DNA of 64,000 nucleotides from Pandoraea terrae (GTDB lineage: Bacteria > Pseudomonadota > Gammaproteobacteria > Burkholderiales > Burkholderiaceae): the NCBI RefSeq assembly GCF_902459695.1, contig NZ_CABPRZ010000011.1, forward strand, positions 1 through 64,000. Reading direction: 5' to 3'. A program made the translations under genes and the position numbers. This document shows, piece by piece, positions 19,170 to 27,980 of the stretch (the stretch's first letter is position 1; each line of letters begins with the position of its first letter). The notes beneath the pieces are model-generated. The model searched no databases. It had not been told where the DNA came from and worked only from the letters and a program-made list of their open reading frames with translations.

Positions 19170-20525
19170 ATGAACGTCGCCATGCGCGAAACCCAGCCGT
19201 CCGTTACGACAACCGCCGAAGCTCCGGTCACGTGGCATGTGGACGAAGTGTCGTGGATTCCGCTGACGGGATTGTTCATCAACAAGTCCGGGTACAAGAC
19301 GATCACCGACACCACATACACCGGTAATGCGTACAGTATCGAGCTGACGTCGGTCGGCCCCGGCGGATTTTCTCCAACGCATGTCGAGCCGCACGCTCAC
19401 CTGTTTTACGTGCTCTCCGGGCACGGCGAAGTGACCGTCGGCGACGAAATCAATGAGGTCAGGGCGGGCTCGGTCAGCCCCATTTCAGCGGGCGTGCCGC
19501 ATTCCTTCCGCAATCTCGGCGATTCGACGCTGGAAATGCTGGTGGTTTACCATCCGCCGCGCGTGCGCGACAAGCCGGAAACCACACAGTTGCGCGCGAC
19601 GGTCCATGCCATTCGCTACGAGGCGCAACGCGTGGTCAGCGTGGAGTTGCGGCCGCAGCCCGGTTCGGCATTCCCTGAATTCGACGCAGGTGCTCACATC
19701 GATCTTCATCTGCCCAACGAGATGATTCGCAGCTATTCGCTGTGCAATTCCGCAGAAGACAAAGACCGGTATGTTATCGGCGTGCTCAATGTCGAAGAAA
19801 GCCGCGGTGGATCGCGCTACGTGCACGAGCAGTTGCGGGTCGGGGCCCGGATCGAAATTTCCCGTCCGCGCAACAATTTTCCGTTGCACGAGGAGGCGGT
19901 CCATACGGTGCTGATCGCTGGCGGGGTCGGCATTACGCCGATCCTGTCGATGGCGCGGCGGCTTTGCGCGCTCGGGCGATCGGTGGAGTTGCTGTACTGC
20001 GCGCGTTCGCGTCGCGAGGCGGCGTTTGTTGACGAGATCGAGGCGCTCGGACTCGAGGTCAAGTGGCATTTCAACGACGAGCACGGTGAGCGCGTCGGCC
20101 TGATGCAGTTTCTCGCCACCCGTCGCCGCGACGCACATTTCTACGCGTGCGGTCCGACGCCGATGCTGGACGATTTCGAGCGCCATTGCAGCGAGCTCGG
20201 AATTGCGCATGTTCATCTGGAGCGCTTCGTGGCACGCGATGCGCCAGCGGAAACGAAGAAGCGTTACCGCGTCGAATTGAGCCGCTCGAGACGCAGCCTC
20301 GAAGTCGCACCGGGCACGACGCTGCTGCAGACACTGCTCGACGCTGGCGTCGATGTCCAGCATGGCTGCACGCAAGGATTGTGCGGCGCATGCAAGACCC
20401 GCGTGCTGTCCGGCGAGCCGGACCATCGCGACTCGGTATTGAGCGCGAGCGAGCGTGAGAGTAACGCGGTGATGACGGTGTGTGTCTCGGGTTGCAAGGG
20501 CGAGTCCCTGGTGCTTGATCTCTAA
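19170..20525 (+). CDS. cupin fused to a phthalate-dioxygenase-type ferredoxin reductase
   Basis: This 451-residue protein has a cupin domain at about 20-120 (THVEPHAHLFYVLSGHGEVTV) and then a complete electron-transfer module: flavin site RSYSLCN, NAD site AGGVGITPILSMARRL with ACGPTPMLDDFE, and a plant-type 2Fe-2S domain (HGCTQGLCGACKTRVLSGE, last ligand in VCVSGCKG). The order flavin-NAD-ferredoxin is that of phthalate dioxygenase reductase and vanillate demethylase reductase, which feed electrons to Rieske oxygenases. It is the natural partner of the gene at 13313. GGAGGAG precedes the ATG. The N-terminal cupin fusion is unusual and might sense or bind substrate. Confidence 0.88.
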   Translation: MNVAMRETQPSVTTTAEAPVTWHVDEVSWIPLTGLFINKSGYKTITDTTYTGNAYSIELTSVGPGGFSPTHVEPHAHLFYVLSGHGEVTVGDEINEVRAGSVSPISAGVPHSFRNLGDSTLEMLVVYHPPRVRDKPETTQLRATVHAIRYEAQRVVSVELRPQPGSAFPEFDAGAHIDLHLPNEMIRSYSLCNSAEDKDRYVIGVLNVEESRGGSRYVHEQLRVGARIEISRPRNNFPLHEEAVHTVLIAGGVGITPILSMARRLCALGRSVELLYCARSRREAAFVDEIEALGLEVKWHFNDEHGERVGLMQFLATRRRDAHFYACGPTPMLDDFERHCSELGIAHVHLERFVARDAPAETKKRYRVELSRSRRSLEVAPGTTLLQTLLDAGVDVQHGCTQGLCGACKTRVLSGEPDHRDSVLSASERESNAVMTVCVSGCKGESLVLDL

Positions 20526-20589
20526 TCAGGCGAATTCAACGAAGTTGCTGGATGAAGCGGAAAGGCCTCAATAGCAGCGGTGCCTCCGG

Positions 20590-21441
20590 CTAGCGCCTCA
20601 ACTCCGAGAGGATCTTCTCTGCGAGGAAATCGCATGGCGGCCGCTTCGAACCCGTGCTTCGCGCCAGAACCATTTCAAGCGCGTCAATCTTCGGTAAGCC
20701 CTGCGCTTGACCGAGCAGCGCGAAATGCGCCGGAACCGCGCATCGTGCGAGCGGAACAATGGCAAGCCCCGCTTCGGCCATCGACAGCAGGCCGAGCAGA
20801 CTTGGACTTTCATACGAGGTCCGGTAGGGAATCTTTGCGCGCTCAAGACTGCGAATAGCGTTCTCTCTCGCGACGCTGCCCGGCAGGAACACCGCGATCG
20901 GCAACGGCCGTTCGCTCCAAATTTCATCGGCGCTCGGTGCCGCCGCCCATTCCATCGGCTCGAGACGGATGAACTCCCCTGACAGGCCCTTGACCCGCGT
21001 CGCGCACACAAGATCGACAGAACCATCTTTCACCATCGGCGCGAGTGCGACGCTCGGCAATCCGACGACCTGAATCTCCACCTTCGGATAGCTCGCGGAA
21101 AACTTTTTGAGGATCGGCGGCAGGAGCGACGAGGCGTAATCGTCCGGCACGCCGATGCTCACGCGCCCGGTCACGTCCGGCCGAACCACTGCGGCCCAAG
21201 CCTCGTCGCGCAATGCGAGCATGCGGCGCGCGTAAGTGAGCAGGACTTCGCCATCCTGCGTCGGGACCACACTTCTCGGCTTGCGGACGAAAAGCGGCTT
21301 GCCGAGCGCAGTCTCGAGCGTCTTGATCTGCATGCTCACCGCCGATTGCGAACGATGCACGACTTCCGCCGCCCGGCTTATGTTGCCTGCGTCAGCGACG
21401 GCGACGATCATCGTCATGACGTCAAGGTCGAGAGCTTTCAT
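20590..21441 (-). CDS. LysR-family transcriptional regulator
   Basis: At 283 residues it has a LysR helix-turn-helix (GNISRAAEVVHRSQSAVSMQ) and an effector domain. It is divergent from the alpha/beta hydrolase gene, with a 95-base shared region rich in ATs around 21455-21500 (AGATTCGATCAATATTACG) where a T-N11-A box could lie. It is convergent with the cupin-reductase gene. It probably controls the hydrolase and its own expression; the effector is unknown. Confidence 0.92.
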   Translation of the reverse strand: MKALDLDVMTMIVAVADAGNISRAAEVVHRSQSAVSMQIKTLETALGKPLFVRKPRSVVPTQDGEVLLTYARRMLALRDEAWAAVVRPDVTGRVSIGVPDDYASSLLPPILKKFSASYPKVEIQVVGLPSVALAPMVKDGSVDLVCATRVKGLSGEFIRLEPMEWAAAPSADEIWSERPLPIAVFLPGSVARENAIRSLERAKIPYRTSYESPSLLGLLSMAEAGLAIVPLARCAVPAHFALLGQAQGLPKIDALEMVLARSTGSKRPPCDFLAEKILSELRR

Positions 21442-21536
21442 TGGGCTGGCATCAGAAAATTAGATAGATTCGATCAATATTACGCGATTTTCCAAGGCGG
21501 CGACATCGGGCATAGTGGCCTCAAAGGAGCCACATA

Positions 21537-22388
21537 ATGAACGCCCGTACCGACCTCTCAGTGCTTGCCGTACCGGATTTGTCGTTTGCGACCATCGCAT
21601 CGGGCATCTGCGTGCCGTACGTTGAGTGCGGAGAAGGCGAACCGCTGGTATTCGTGCACGGGTCGCTTTGCGACTATCGCTACTGGAGCGCGCAGACTGC
21701 GGCGCTGTCGCAGCATTTCCGCTGCATCTCGGTGAGCCTGAGCCACTACTGGCCGGCGAGCGAGGCTTGCATCCAGGCCGAATTCGGCTGGCAGACGCAT
21801 GTCGCCGAGGTGGCCGAGTTCATCGCGGCGATCGACCTTGGGCCCGTGCATCTGGTGGGGCATTCGCGCGGCGGCTGCGTGGCGTTTCATGTGGCACGCG
21901 AACATCCGCGGCTCGTGAAGACGTTGACGCTCGCGGACCCGGGCGGCCCGCTCCAGATCGAGGGGATGTCGGACGCGTCGCTGCCGGCCGCGACCAATGT
22001 CCTGCGAGCGCGTGTCGCTGAACTCATCGATAGCCAGCAGATCGACGCGGGACTGGAGCTTTTCGTCGACTCGGTGAGCGTGCCCGGATCATGGCGCAAG
22101 AGTCCCGTTGCGTTCCGCACCATGGCGATCGACAATGCGGGCACGCTGCCCAAGCAATTCCGCGATCCATTGCCGGCATATTCTTGTGATATCGCACGCG
22201 ACGTGAAATGCAGGACTTTGCTGATCGACGGGCAGCGCAGCCCTCGCATGTTCCGCAACAACGTCGAAAAGTTGGCAGGATGGATCGACCAAGCGGAAAG
22301 ACAGACCATCAGCGGGGCGTCGCACGGGATGAATGTGTCGAACGCCGGCGCTTTTAACCGCCTCGTGCATGCGTTCGCAAGCTGCTGA
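21537..22388 (+). CDS. alpha/beta hydrolase
   Basis: This 283-residue protein has an oxyanion-hole segment FVHGSLCDYRYW, the nucleophile elbow GHSRGGC with the catalytic serine, and a C-terminal histidine region ISGASHGMNVSN. AAAGGAG lies before the ATG. Family members hydrolyse esters, amides or C-C bonds in ring-cleavage products. It closes the catabolic island on the right and is divergent from a LysR gene, so it likely acts on a product of that pathway. No sequence feature fixes the substrate. Confidence 0.85.
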   Translation: MNARTDLSVLAVPDLSFATIASGICVPYVECGEGEPLVFVHGSLCDYRYWSAQTAALSQHFRCISVSLSHYWPASEACIQAEFGWQTHVAEVAEFIAAIDLGPVHLVGHSRGGCVAFHVAREHPRLVKTLTLADPGGPLQIEGMSDASLPAATNVLRARVAELIDSQQIDAGLELFVDSVSVPGSWRKSPVAFRTMAIDNAGTLPKQFRDPLPAYSCDIARDVKCRTLLIDGQRSPRMFRNNVEKLAGWIDQAERQTISGASHGMNVSNAGAFNRLVHAFASC

Positions 22389-22421
22389 TCGCGGACGCGC
22401 AGATGGCGCCCCTTGTCGTTT

Positions 22422-23384
22422 CTAAGCCAATGCGGCGGTAAACGCCGCGTCCAGCGCCGCCGGATCGAGGCTTCCCGATACGCCGATCAATACCAGCGCC
22501 GTGCGCGGGCTGTCGCGCCATGCAGGGCTGCGCATCAACGTGCGCCGGCGCCCGACGATTTGCAGCAGCGCCGGATGCTCCAGGTCGTCCTGCAACAACA
22601 ACAGCCCCTTGCCGCGCAGCAAGTCTGTTGGCAGGCCATCCAGCACCCGTTCGAGCGCCGCACGGCAAAACGGCCGGTCAGCGGTGAAGCTCCAACTGTC
22701 GAACTGGCGGTCGTGGTGATGGGCGTGCCCGTGCCCGGCTGCGCCTTCCTGGCGCGCGGCGCGTGCTATCGGTTCGGTACCGGCGCCGAGCAGCACGGCC
22801 ATCGGCACGTCGGCCTGCACCGCCGCAAACTGCCTGGCGTCGGGCGCGAGGGTGCGCAACCAGGCGCTTACCTCGGCCCGTTGTGACACGCTGATCAGGT
22901 CTGTCTTGTTCAGCACCACGATGTCGGCCGCAGTCAGTTGCCTGCGCACGATATCGCCGACGTATCGGTCGCTCGCCAGCGAGCGAACCGCTTCGGCGTC
23001 GGCCAGCACGATCACGCCGTCGAGCCGGAAGGCCGGGTCGGCCAAGCCGATCTGGGCGATTTTCCAGGGATCCGACACACCGCTCGCTTCGATGATGAGA
23101 TAGTCCGGCCGCGCGGGGCGTTCTGCGATTTTCAGCAGCGCCGCCATCAACTCACTGCCGATCGAGCAGCAAATGCAGCCGTTGGCGAGGTCAATCACCT
23201 CCTCGTCGCGCCGCGCGACGAGCGCGGCATCGATATTGATGTCCCCGAAGTCATTGATCAGCACGGCGATGCGCAGGCCGTGAGGCGCGCGCAAAATGCG
23301 ATTGAGCAGCGTGGTCTTGCCCGCGCCGAGAAAGCCGCTGAGGATGGTCAGGGCAATCGGCGCGACGGGGAGCGGGGTATTCAC
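22422..23384 (-). CDS. COG0523/CobW-type metal-handling GTPase
   Basis: This 320-residue G3E-family GTPase has a Walker A GFLGAGKTTLLNR near residue 17, the metal site CICC (NGCICCSIGSEL), NKTD for guanine binding, and a histidine-rich linker GHGHAHHHD before the CobW C-terminal domain. These proteins insert or traffic metals such as zinc into enzymes. It starts four bases after the stop of the amidohydrolase gene on the same strand, so it is probably the last gene of the transporter-amidohydrolase operon and may serve that metalloenzyme; the link is inference. Confidence 0.88.
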   Translation of the reverse strand: MNTPLPVAPIALTILSGFLGAGKTTLLNRILRAPHGLRIAVLINDFGDINIDAALVARRDEEVIDLANGCICCSIGSELMAALLKIAERPARPDYLIIEASGVSDPWKIAQIGLADPAFRLDGVIVLADAEAVRSLASDRYVGDIVRRQLTAADIVVLNKTDLISVSQRAEVSAWLRTLAPDARQFAAVQADVPMAVLLGAGTEPIARAARQEGAAGHGHAHHHDRQFDSWSFTADRPFCRAALERVLDGLPTDLLRGKGLLLLQDDLEHPALLQIVGRRRTLMRSPAWRDSPRTALVLIGVSGSLDPAALDAAFTAALA

Positions 23385-23388
23385 GGCC

Positions 23389-25038
23389 TCACCCCCCCGG
23401 CGCCGGGAACACTCGGCCGCCCAGCACGGTACCCCACACCGGAATATCTTTCAACGCGCTCGCGGGCACCGCCAGCGGGTCTTGCTCCAGTACCGCGAAG
23501 TCGGCGAACTTGCCGGCTTCGAGGCTGCCGATCTGATGATCCATCTTGAGCGTGTAGGCCGCGCCGAGTGTGATGGCGTGCAGGGCGTCTTCCACGGAAA
23601 TGCGCTCGGCCTCGCCCAGCACCCGGCCTGAAGCGGTTTGCCGGTTGACTGCGCACCACGCGGTAAACAGCGGCCCGAGCGGCGTAATCGGCGCATCGGA
23701 ATGAATCGCAAAATTCACACCTAGCCGCTTGGCGGTGCCGGCGGCGTCCATGCGGTTGGCGCGCTCCGGCCCCATCGTTTGGGTGTAATGTGCATCGCCC
23801 CAGTAATAGAGGTGGTTGCTGAACAGGTTGACGCAGACGCCCAAGCTGGCCATGCGCTGGAATTGCGCAGTGTCGGCCATCTGGCAATGTTGCAGCGTGT
23901 GTCGATGATCCCAGCGCGGGGCGGCACGAAGCACCCCTTCGATCGCGTCGAGCGCCACTTCCGAGGCCTCGTCGCCGTTGGTGTGAATGTGCACCTGCAA
24001 GCCCGCCTTGTGGTATTCGGCCACCTGCTGCGCGACTTGTTGCGGTGGCACCAGCCACAGGCCGTTGGGGCTGCCGTTGTAATAACCGGGCCAGCGCAAG
24101 CGTGCGGTAAAGCCCTGAATCGAGCCGTCGATCACCAACTTGACCAGGCCGAAGCGCAGTTTGTCGGTGGAAAGCGGCAGCGTGTCCAGGACGCGCTGCG
24201 CACCGGTCTCCCCCGACTTGACGCGCATCGGCGCGAAGGCCGGCACGATGCGGACCGGGTAGTCCTCATCAGCCGTGATCTCGCGCATATTGGTGATGGT
24301 CGCCTCGCTCAGGTCGTTGACCAGATCCGTCGCGGTCGTCACACCGACACCGCGCGCTATCTCACCGAAACGCCTTAGCGCGACAGGATCCTGGGCGGCC
24401 CCCACGGAAGAGATGTCGCCAATCACCCGGTAAACGAGATACATGGCCGCGAACTCCTGCAGCTCCCCGCTGGGCTGGCCGTCCGGCCCTTTCGGAATGC
24501 CTTCGATGGGTGTGTCGGCCGTGATATCGGCCGCGCGCAGCATCGCGCTGTTGACGTTCATCAAGTGGAAGCTGGCATGCAATACGATGACCGGCCGCGT
24601 GGGGGACACGCGGTCGAGGTCACGCGCGGTCATGCGCGGCCCCTTGAAATAGATCGGATCGAAGCCCCAGGCCAGCAGCGGCTCGGTCGAATCGGACAGG
24701 CGCGCCTGCGCCTCGCGCAGGCGCTCGACAACCTCGTCGAAGCTTTTCAAGCCCTTCCACAAGGTGCCGTCCGGCCCACGCCGATCATAGTAGCCGACGT
24801 AGGCGTTGCGCCACATGCCGCCCTCGGCCAAGTGGCAATGCCCTTCCACCAACCCCGGCATCAGCACTTTATCGGCGAAGCGCTCGTCAAGATCGTACGG
24901 CCCCCACCCCTGCAATTCTTCGAGCGAGCCGACGCCGAGGATGCGGCCGTCGCGCACCGCCACGTGCGTGGCGGTGGGCTGGCTGGCATTGATCGTAATG
25001 ATTTTCTTGGCACAGAAGATGGTGGTCTTGGCTGTCAT
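23389..25038 (-). CDS. YtcJ-like metal-dependent amidohydrolase (amidohydrolase 3 family)
   Basis: At 549 residues it shows amidohydrolase features: VLMPGLVEGHCHLAEGG with the first metal histidines, LQVHIHTNGDEASEVALDA and DHRHTLQHCQM for later ligands, FAIHSDAPITPLGPLF with the catalytic aspartate, and the ending ISVEDALHAITLGAAYTLKM, then GSLEAGKFADFAVL. The start at 25038 drops about 70 residues of a longer frame and follows GAGAATGA. It lies between a peptide/opine-type transporter and a metal GTPase, so it probably hydrolyses an imported amide or cyclic imide. No signal peptide is seen; it is likely cytoplasmic. Confidence 0.88.
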   Translation of the reverse strand: MTAKTTIFCAKKIITINASQPTATHVAVRDGRILGVGSLEELQGWGPYDLDERFADKVLMPGLVEGHCHLAEGGMWRNAYVGYYDRRGPDGTLWKGLKSFDEVVERLREAQARLSDSTEPLLAWGFDPIYFKGPRMTARDLDRVSPTRPVIVLHASFHLMNVNSAMLRAADITADTPIEGIPKGPDGQPSGELQEFAAMYLVYRVIGDISSVGAAQDPVALRRFGEIARGVGVTTATDLVNDLSEATITNMREITADEDYPVRIVPAFAPMRVKSGETGAQRVLDTLPLSTDKLRFGLVKLVIDGSIQGFTARLRWPGYYNGSPNGLWLVPPQQVAQQVAEYHKAGLQVHIHTNGDEASEVALDAIEGVLRAAPRWDHRHTLQHCQMADTAQFQRMASLGVCVNLFSNHLYYWGDAHYTQTMGPERANRMDAAGTAKRLGVNFAIHSDAPITPLGPLFTAWCAVNRQTASGRVLGEAERISVEDALHAITLGAAYTLKMDHQIGSLEAGKFADFAVLEQDPLAVPASALKDIPVWGTVLGGRVFPAPGG

Positions 25039-25072
25039 CTCATTCTCGCTTGGCGTGCCGGCTGTCCCGCGA

Positions 25073-26137
25073 TCAGCCGCCGCGGCTCGTTGGCACCGCG
25101 TCTCGGTGGAATTGCATGACCGTGGCAGGCATCGAGACCGGCGAAATGATTTTCCCGCCTTCGACCCGCACCAGATGGCACGCAACCGCATGGCCCGGCG
25201 CCACCTCGCGCAGGCTCGGCAATTCCTGACGGCAGCGTGCCTCGGCATACGGACAGCGGGTGTGGAATCGGCAGCCGGACGGCGGATTGATCGGGCTCGG
25301 GGGGTCGCCTTGCAGCGCTACGCGCCGGCTGGACTGCCGCAGCGCGGGGTCCTTGGCGGGCTCGGCCGAGAGCAGCGCGTGCGTGTACGGATGCAGCGGC
25401 TGGCTGAATACCGCACGGCGGTCGCCCTGCTCGACGATCTTGCCGAGGTACATCACCGCCAGCGCTTCGCACAGGTGTTGCACCACGGCCAAGTCGTGCG
25501 AAATGAACAAATAGGTCAAGCCCAGATCGTGCCGCAGTTCGGCCAGGAGATTGAGGATCTGCGCCTGGATCGCTACGTCGAGCGCCGATACCGGTTCGTC
25601 ACACACGACCAGTTCGGGCCGCGCCGCCAGGGCGCGGGCGATACCGATGCGCTGGCGCTGGCCGCCGGAGAACTGGTGGGGAAACAGGCGCTTCTGTTCC
25701 GGCCGAAGTCCGACGCGCCGGATCAGTTCGTCGACCCGTTGGCGCCGCTCCGGTTCACGCATACCCGTCAGCAGGATCATCGGTTCCTCGATGATATCGG
25801 CCACCCGGCTGCGCGGGTTGAGCGACGAGTATGGGTCCTGAAAAATGATCTGCATGCGCTGCCGCATGCTGCGCAAGGCATGGCTGCCGAGCGTGGTGAG
25901 TTCGGTCTTGTCGAGCCGGATCGAGCCACTGGTAGGTTCGATCAGGCGCAGCGTGGCCAGTGCGGTGGTCGATTTGCCGCAGCCGCTTTCGCCAACCAGG
26001 CCGAAGGCCGTGCCGCGTCGCACCGAGAAACTCACGCCATCGACCGCATACACGGTCTGCGCCGGGGCAAACCAGGTCGGGCGGTCCAGCGTGTAATACA
26101 CCCGCAGGTCGTTGACTTCCAGCAAGTTCTCGCTCAT
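25073..26137 (-). CDS. peptide/opine ABC transporter ATPase (DppF/OppF type)
   Basis: At 354 residues it has Walker A GESGCGKSTTALATL, the signature LFPHQFSGGQRQRIGIARAL, and Walker B LVVCDEPVSALDV. The C-terminal zinc or iron-sulfur motif of the Opp/Dpp group is present (CRFHTRCPYAEARC). The start at 26137 overlaps the stop of the sister ATPase by four bases (ATGA), so the two halves of the ATPase pair are translationally coupled. It powers the permeases at 27153-28957. Confidence 0.93.
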   Translation of the reverse strand: MSENLLEVNDLRVYYTLDRPTWFAPAQTVYAVDGVSFSVRRGTAFGLVGESGCGKSTTALATLRLIEPTSGSIRLDKTELTTLGSHALRSMRQRMQIIFQDPYSSLNPRSRVADIIEEPMILLTGMREPERRQRVDELIRRVGLRPEQKRLFPHQFSGGQRQRIGIARALAARPELVVCDEPVSALDVAIQAQILNLLAELRHDLGLTYLFISHDLAVVQHLCEALAVMYLGKIVEQGDRRAVFSQPLHPYTHALLSAEPAKDPALRQSSRRVALQGDPPSPINPPSGCRFHTRCPYAEARCRQELPSLREVAPGHAVACHLVRVEGGKIISPVSMPATVMQFHRDAVPTSRGG

Positions 26138-27150
26138 ACCGCCCCCTGGCGCATCAACTCCTCGGCACGCCAGCATGCGGCGACCTGCCCCTCGCCCAAC
26201 GGGATCAGGGGCGGCACCGCTTCGCGGCAATGCGCATTCGCGTGCGGGCAGCGTGGCGCGAAGGCACAGCCGTGGCCCAGCTCTGTCAGGGCCGGCACCA
26301 CGCCGGGAATGGCCGGCAGCGGCGCCCGGTTCTCGTCGACATCTTCCCGAACCTGCAGCACGCAGCGCAACAGTCCCTGCGTATAGGGATGCCGCGGATG
26401 CTTGATGACATCCTCGACCCGCCCTTCCTCGACCTTGCGGCCCGCGTACATCACGATCACGCGGTCGGCCAGTTCCGCGATGGCGCCCATGTTGTGGGTA
26501 ATCAGCATGATCGCCGTGCCAGCGGTTTCATGCAGTTCGCGCATCAGGTCGAAGATCTGCGCCTGCACGGTCACGTCGAGCGCGGTGGTGGGCTCGTCGG
26601 CAATCAGCACCTTGGGTTTGCACGCAAGCGCCATGGCGATCATGGCGCGCTGGCGCATGCCGCCGGACAGTTGGTGCGGATATTGGTCGACGCGCTTGTG
26701 CGGCTCGGGAATATGCACCGAGCGCAGCAGTTCGATGGCGGCTTCGCGTGCCTCGCCGCCGCGCTTGCCCTGGTGCCGGCGAAGGGTTTCCATGATCTGC
26801 TGGCCGATGGTGAACACCGGATTGAGCGCGGTCATCGGTTCCTGGAAGATCATCGAGATTTCGTTGCCGCGCACGTCCTGGATGCGCGCCTCGCTGGCAT
26901 CGAGCAGGTTTTCGCCGCGCAACCGGATCTCGCCGCCGACGATGCGTCCCGGCGGGCTGGGAATCAGGCGCAGGATCGCCAGGCTGGTCATGCTCTTGCC
27001 GCAGCCGCTCTCGCCCACGATGCCGAGCGTCTCGCCGTCGCCGAGCGCGAAACTTACCTTGTCGAGTACGCGCGCCACGCCGGCGCTGGTGGTGAACTCC
27101 ACCTCCAGGTCCTTCACTTCCAGCAACGGTGAGGAGGATGCTTGCGCCAT
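26134..27150 (-). CDS. peptide/opine ABC transporter ATPase (DppD/OppD type)
   Basis: This 338-residue ATPase has Walker A GESGCGKSMTSLAILRL, signature QYPHQLSGGMRQRAMIAMAL, Walker B VLIADEPTTALDV, and a C-terminal CAFAPRCPHANAHC cysteine motif. It belongs with the following ATPase as the OppD-like partner. It starts two bases after the permease stop. The ATG start is retained because it gives the usual LLEVKDLEVEF beginning within eight residues. Confidence 0.93.
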   Translation of the reverse strand: MAQASSSPLLEVKDLEVEFTTSAGVARVLDKVSFALGDGETLGIVGESGCGKSMTSLAILRLIPSPPGRIVGGEIRLRGENLLDASEARIQDVRGNEISMIFQEPMTALNPVFTIGQQIMETLRRHQGKRGGEAREAAIELLRSVHIPEPHKRVDQYPHQLSGGMRQRAMIAMALACKPKVLIADEPTTALDVTVQAQIFDLMRELHETAGTAIMLITHNMGAIAELADRVIVMYAGRKVEEGRVEDVIKHPRHPYTQGLLRCVLQVREDVDENRAPLPAIPGVVPALTELGHGCAFAPRCPHANAHCREAVPPLIPLGEGQVAACWRAEELMRQGAV

Positions 27151-27152
27151 GG

Positions 27153-27980
27153 TCAGCGATTCCTCAGTTTCGGGTTGAAGGCATCGTTAAGCCCGTCGCC
27201 GATCAGGCTGATGGCGAACACGGTCAGGAAGATCGCCAGGCCCGGAAACATCACCGCCCACCAGCTATCGAAAATGCGGTCGCGCGAGTTGCCGATCATG
27301 TAGCCCCAGCTCATCACATCCGGATCGCCCAGGCCAATGAAGCTCAGGCCAGATTCGAACAGGATCGCCACCCCGATCGTGAGTGCGCCTGACACGATCA
27401 GCGGCGGCAGCGCATTGGGCAGGATCACGCGAAACATGATGCGCAGACTGCGCGCCCCGACGGCACGTGCGGCCATCACGAACTCGCGCTCCTTGATCTT
27501 CATGAATTCGGCACGCGTCAGGCGGGCGATGGGGGTCCAGCTCACCGCGCCGATCACCAGCACGATGGTCAGAATGCTCGGACCGATCACGGCGACCAGC
27601 ACCATCGCCAGCAGAATCGGCGGCAAGACCTGGAAGAACTCGGTGATGCGCATCAAAAGATTGTCAACCCAGCCGCCGTGGAAGCCCGCCAGTGCGCCAA
27701 TGGTCACGCCGATGAAGACGGTGCAAAGCGTGGCTGCCACGCCCATTTCCAGCGTAGTGCGCGCGCCATACAGCAAGCCGGCGAGCACATCGCGGCCCAG
27801 ATAGTCGGTGCCCAGCGGTTGCTCGCCGCCCGGCCCGGTCATCGGCGCGCCGACCATGTCAAATGGCGCCACGTGATACAGGACCGGTCCCAGCATGGCG
27901 GACAGCACGATCAGCACCAGCACCAGCGCGCCTGCCACCGCGCCCCGGTTGGCCAGGAAAAGTTTCCACCCGGTGTTCAT
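27153..27980 (-). CDS. peptide/opine ABC transporter permease (DppC type)
   Basis: This 275-residue inner-membrane protein has a cytoplasmic start, a first helix (AGALVLVLIVLSAMLGPVLY), the DppC-style GTDYLGRDVLAGLLYGARTT motif, five further helices, and the ATPase-contact EAA loop around EFVMAARAVGARSLRIMFRV. The start at 27980 shares one base with the upstream permease stop. A longer frame back to 28142 overlaps that gene and was rejected. Confidence 0.92.
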   Translation of the reverse strand: MNTGWKLFLANRGAVAGALVLVLIVLSAMLGPVLYHVAPFDMVGAPMTGPGGEQPLGTDYLGRDVLAGLLYGARTTLEMGVAATLCTVFIGVTIGALAGFHGGWVDNLLMRITEFFQVLPPILLAMVLVAVIGPSILTIVLVIGAVSWTPIARLTRAEFMKIKEREFVMAARAVGARSLRIMFRVILPNALPPLIVSGALTIGVAILFESGLSFIGLGDPDVMSWGYMIGNSRDRIFDSWWAVMFPGLAIFLTVFAISLIGDGLNDAFNPKLRNR

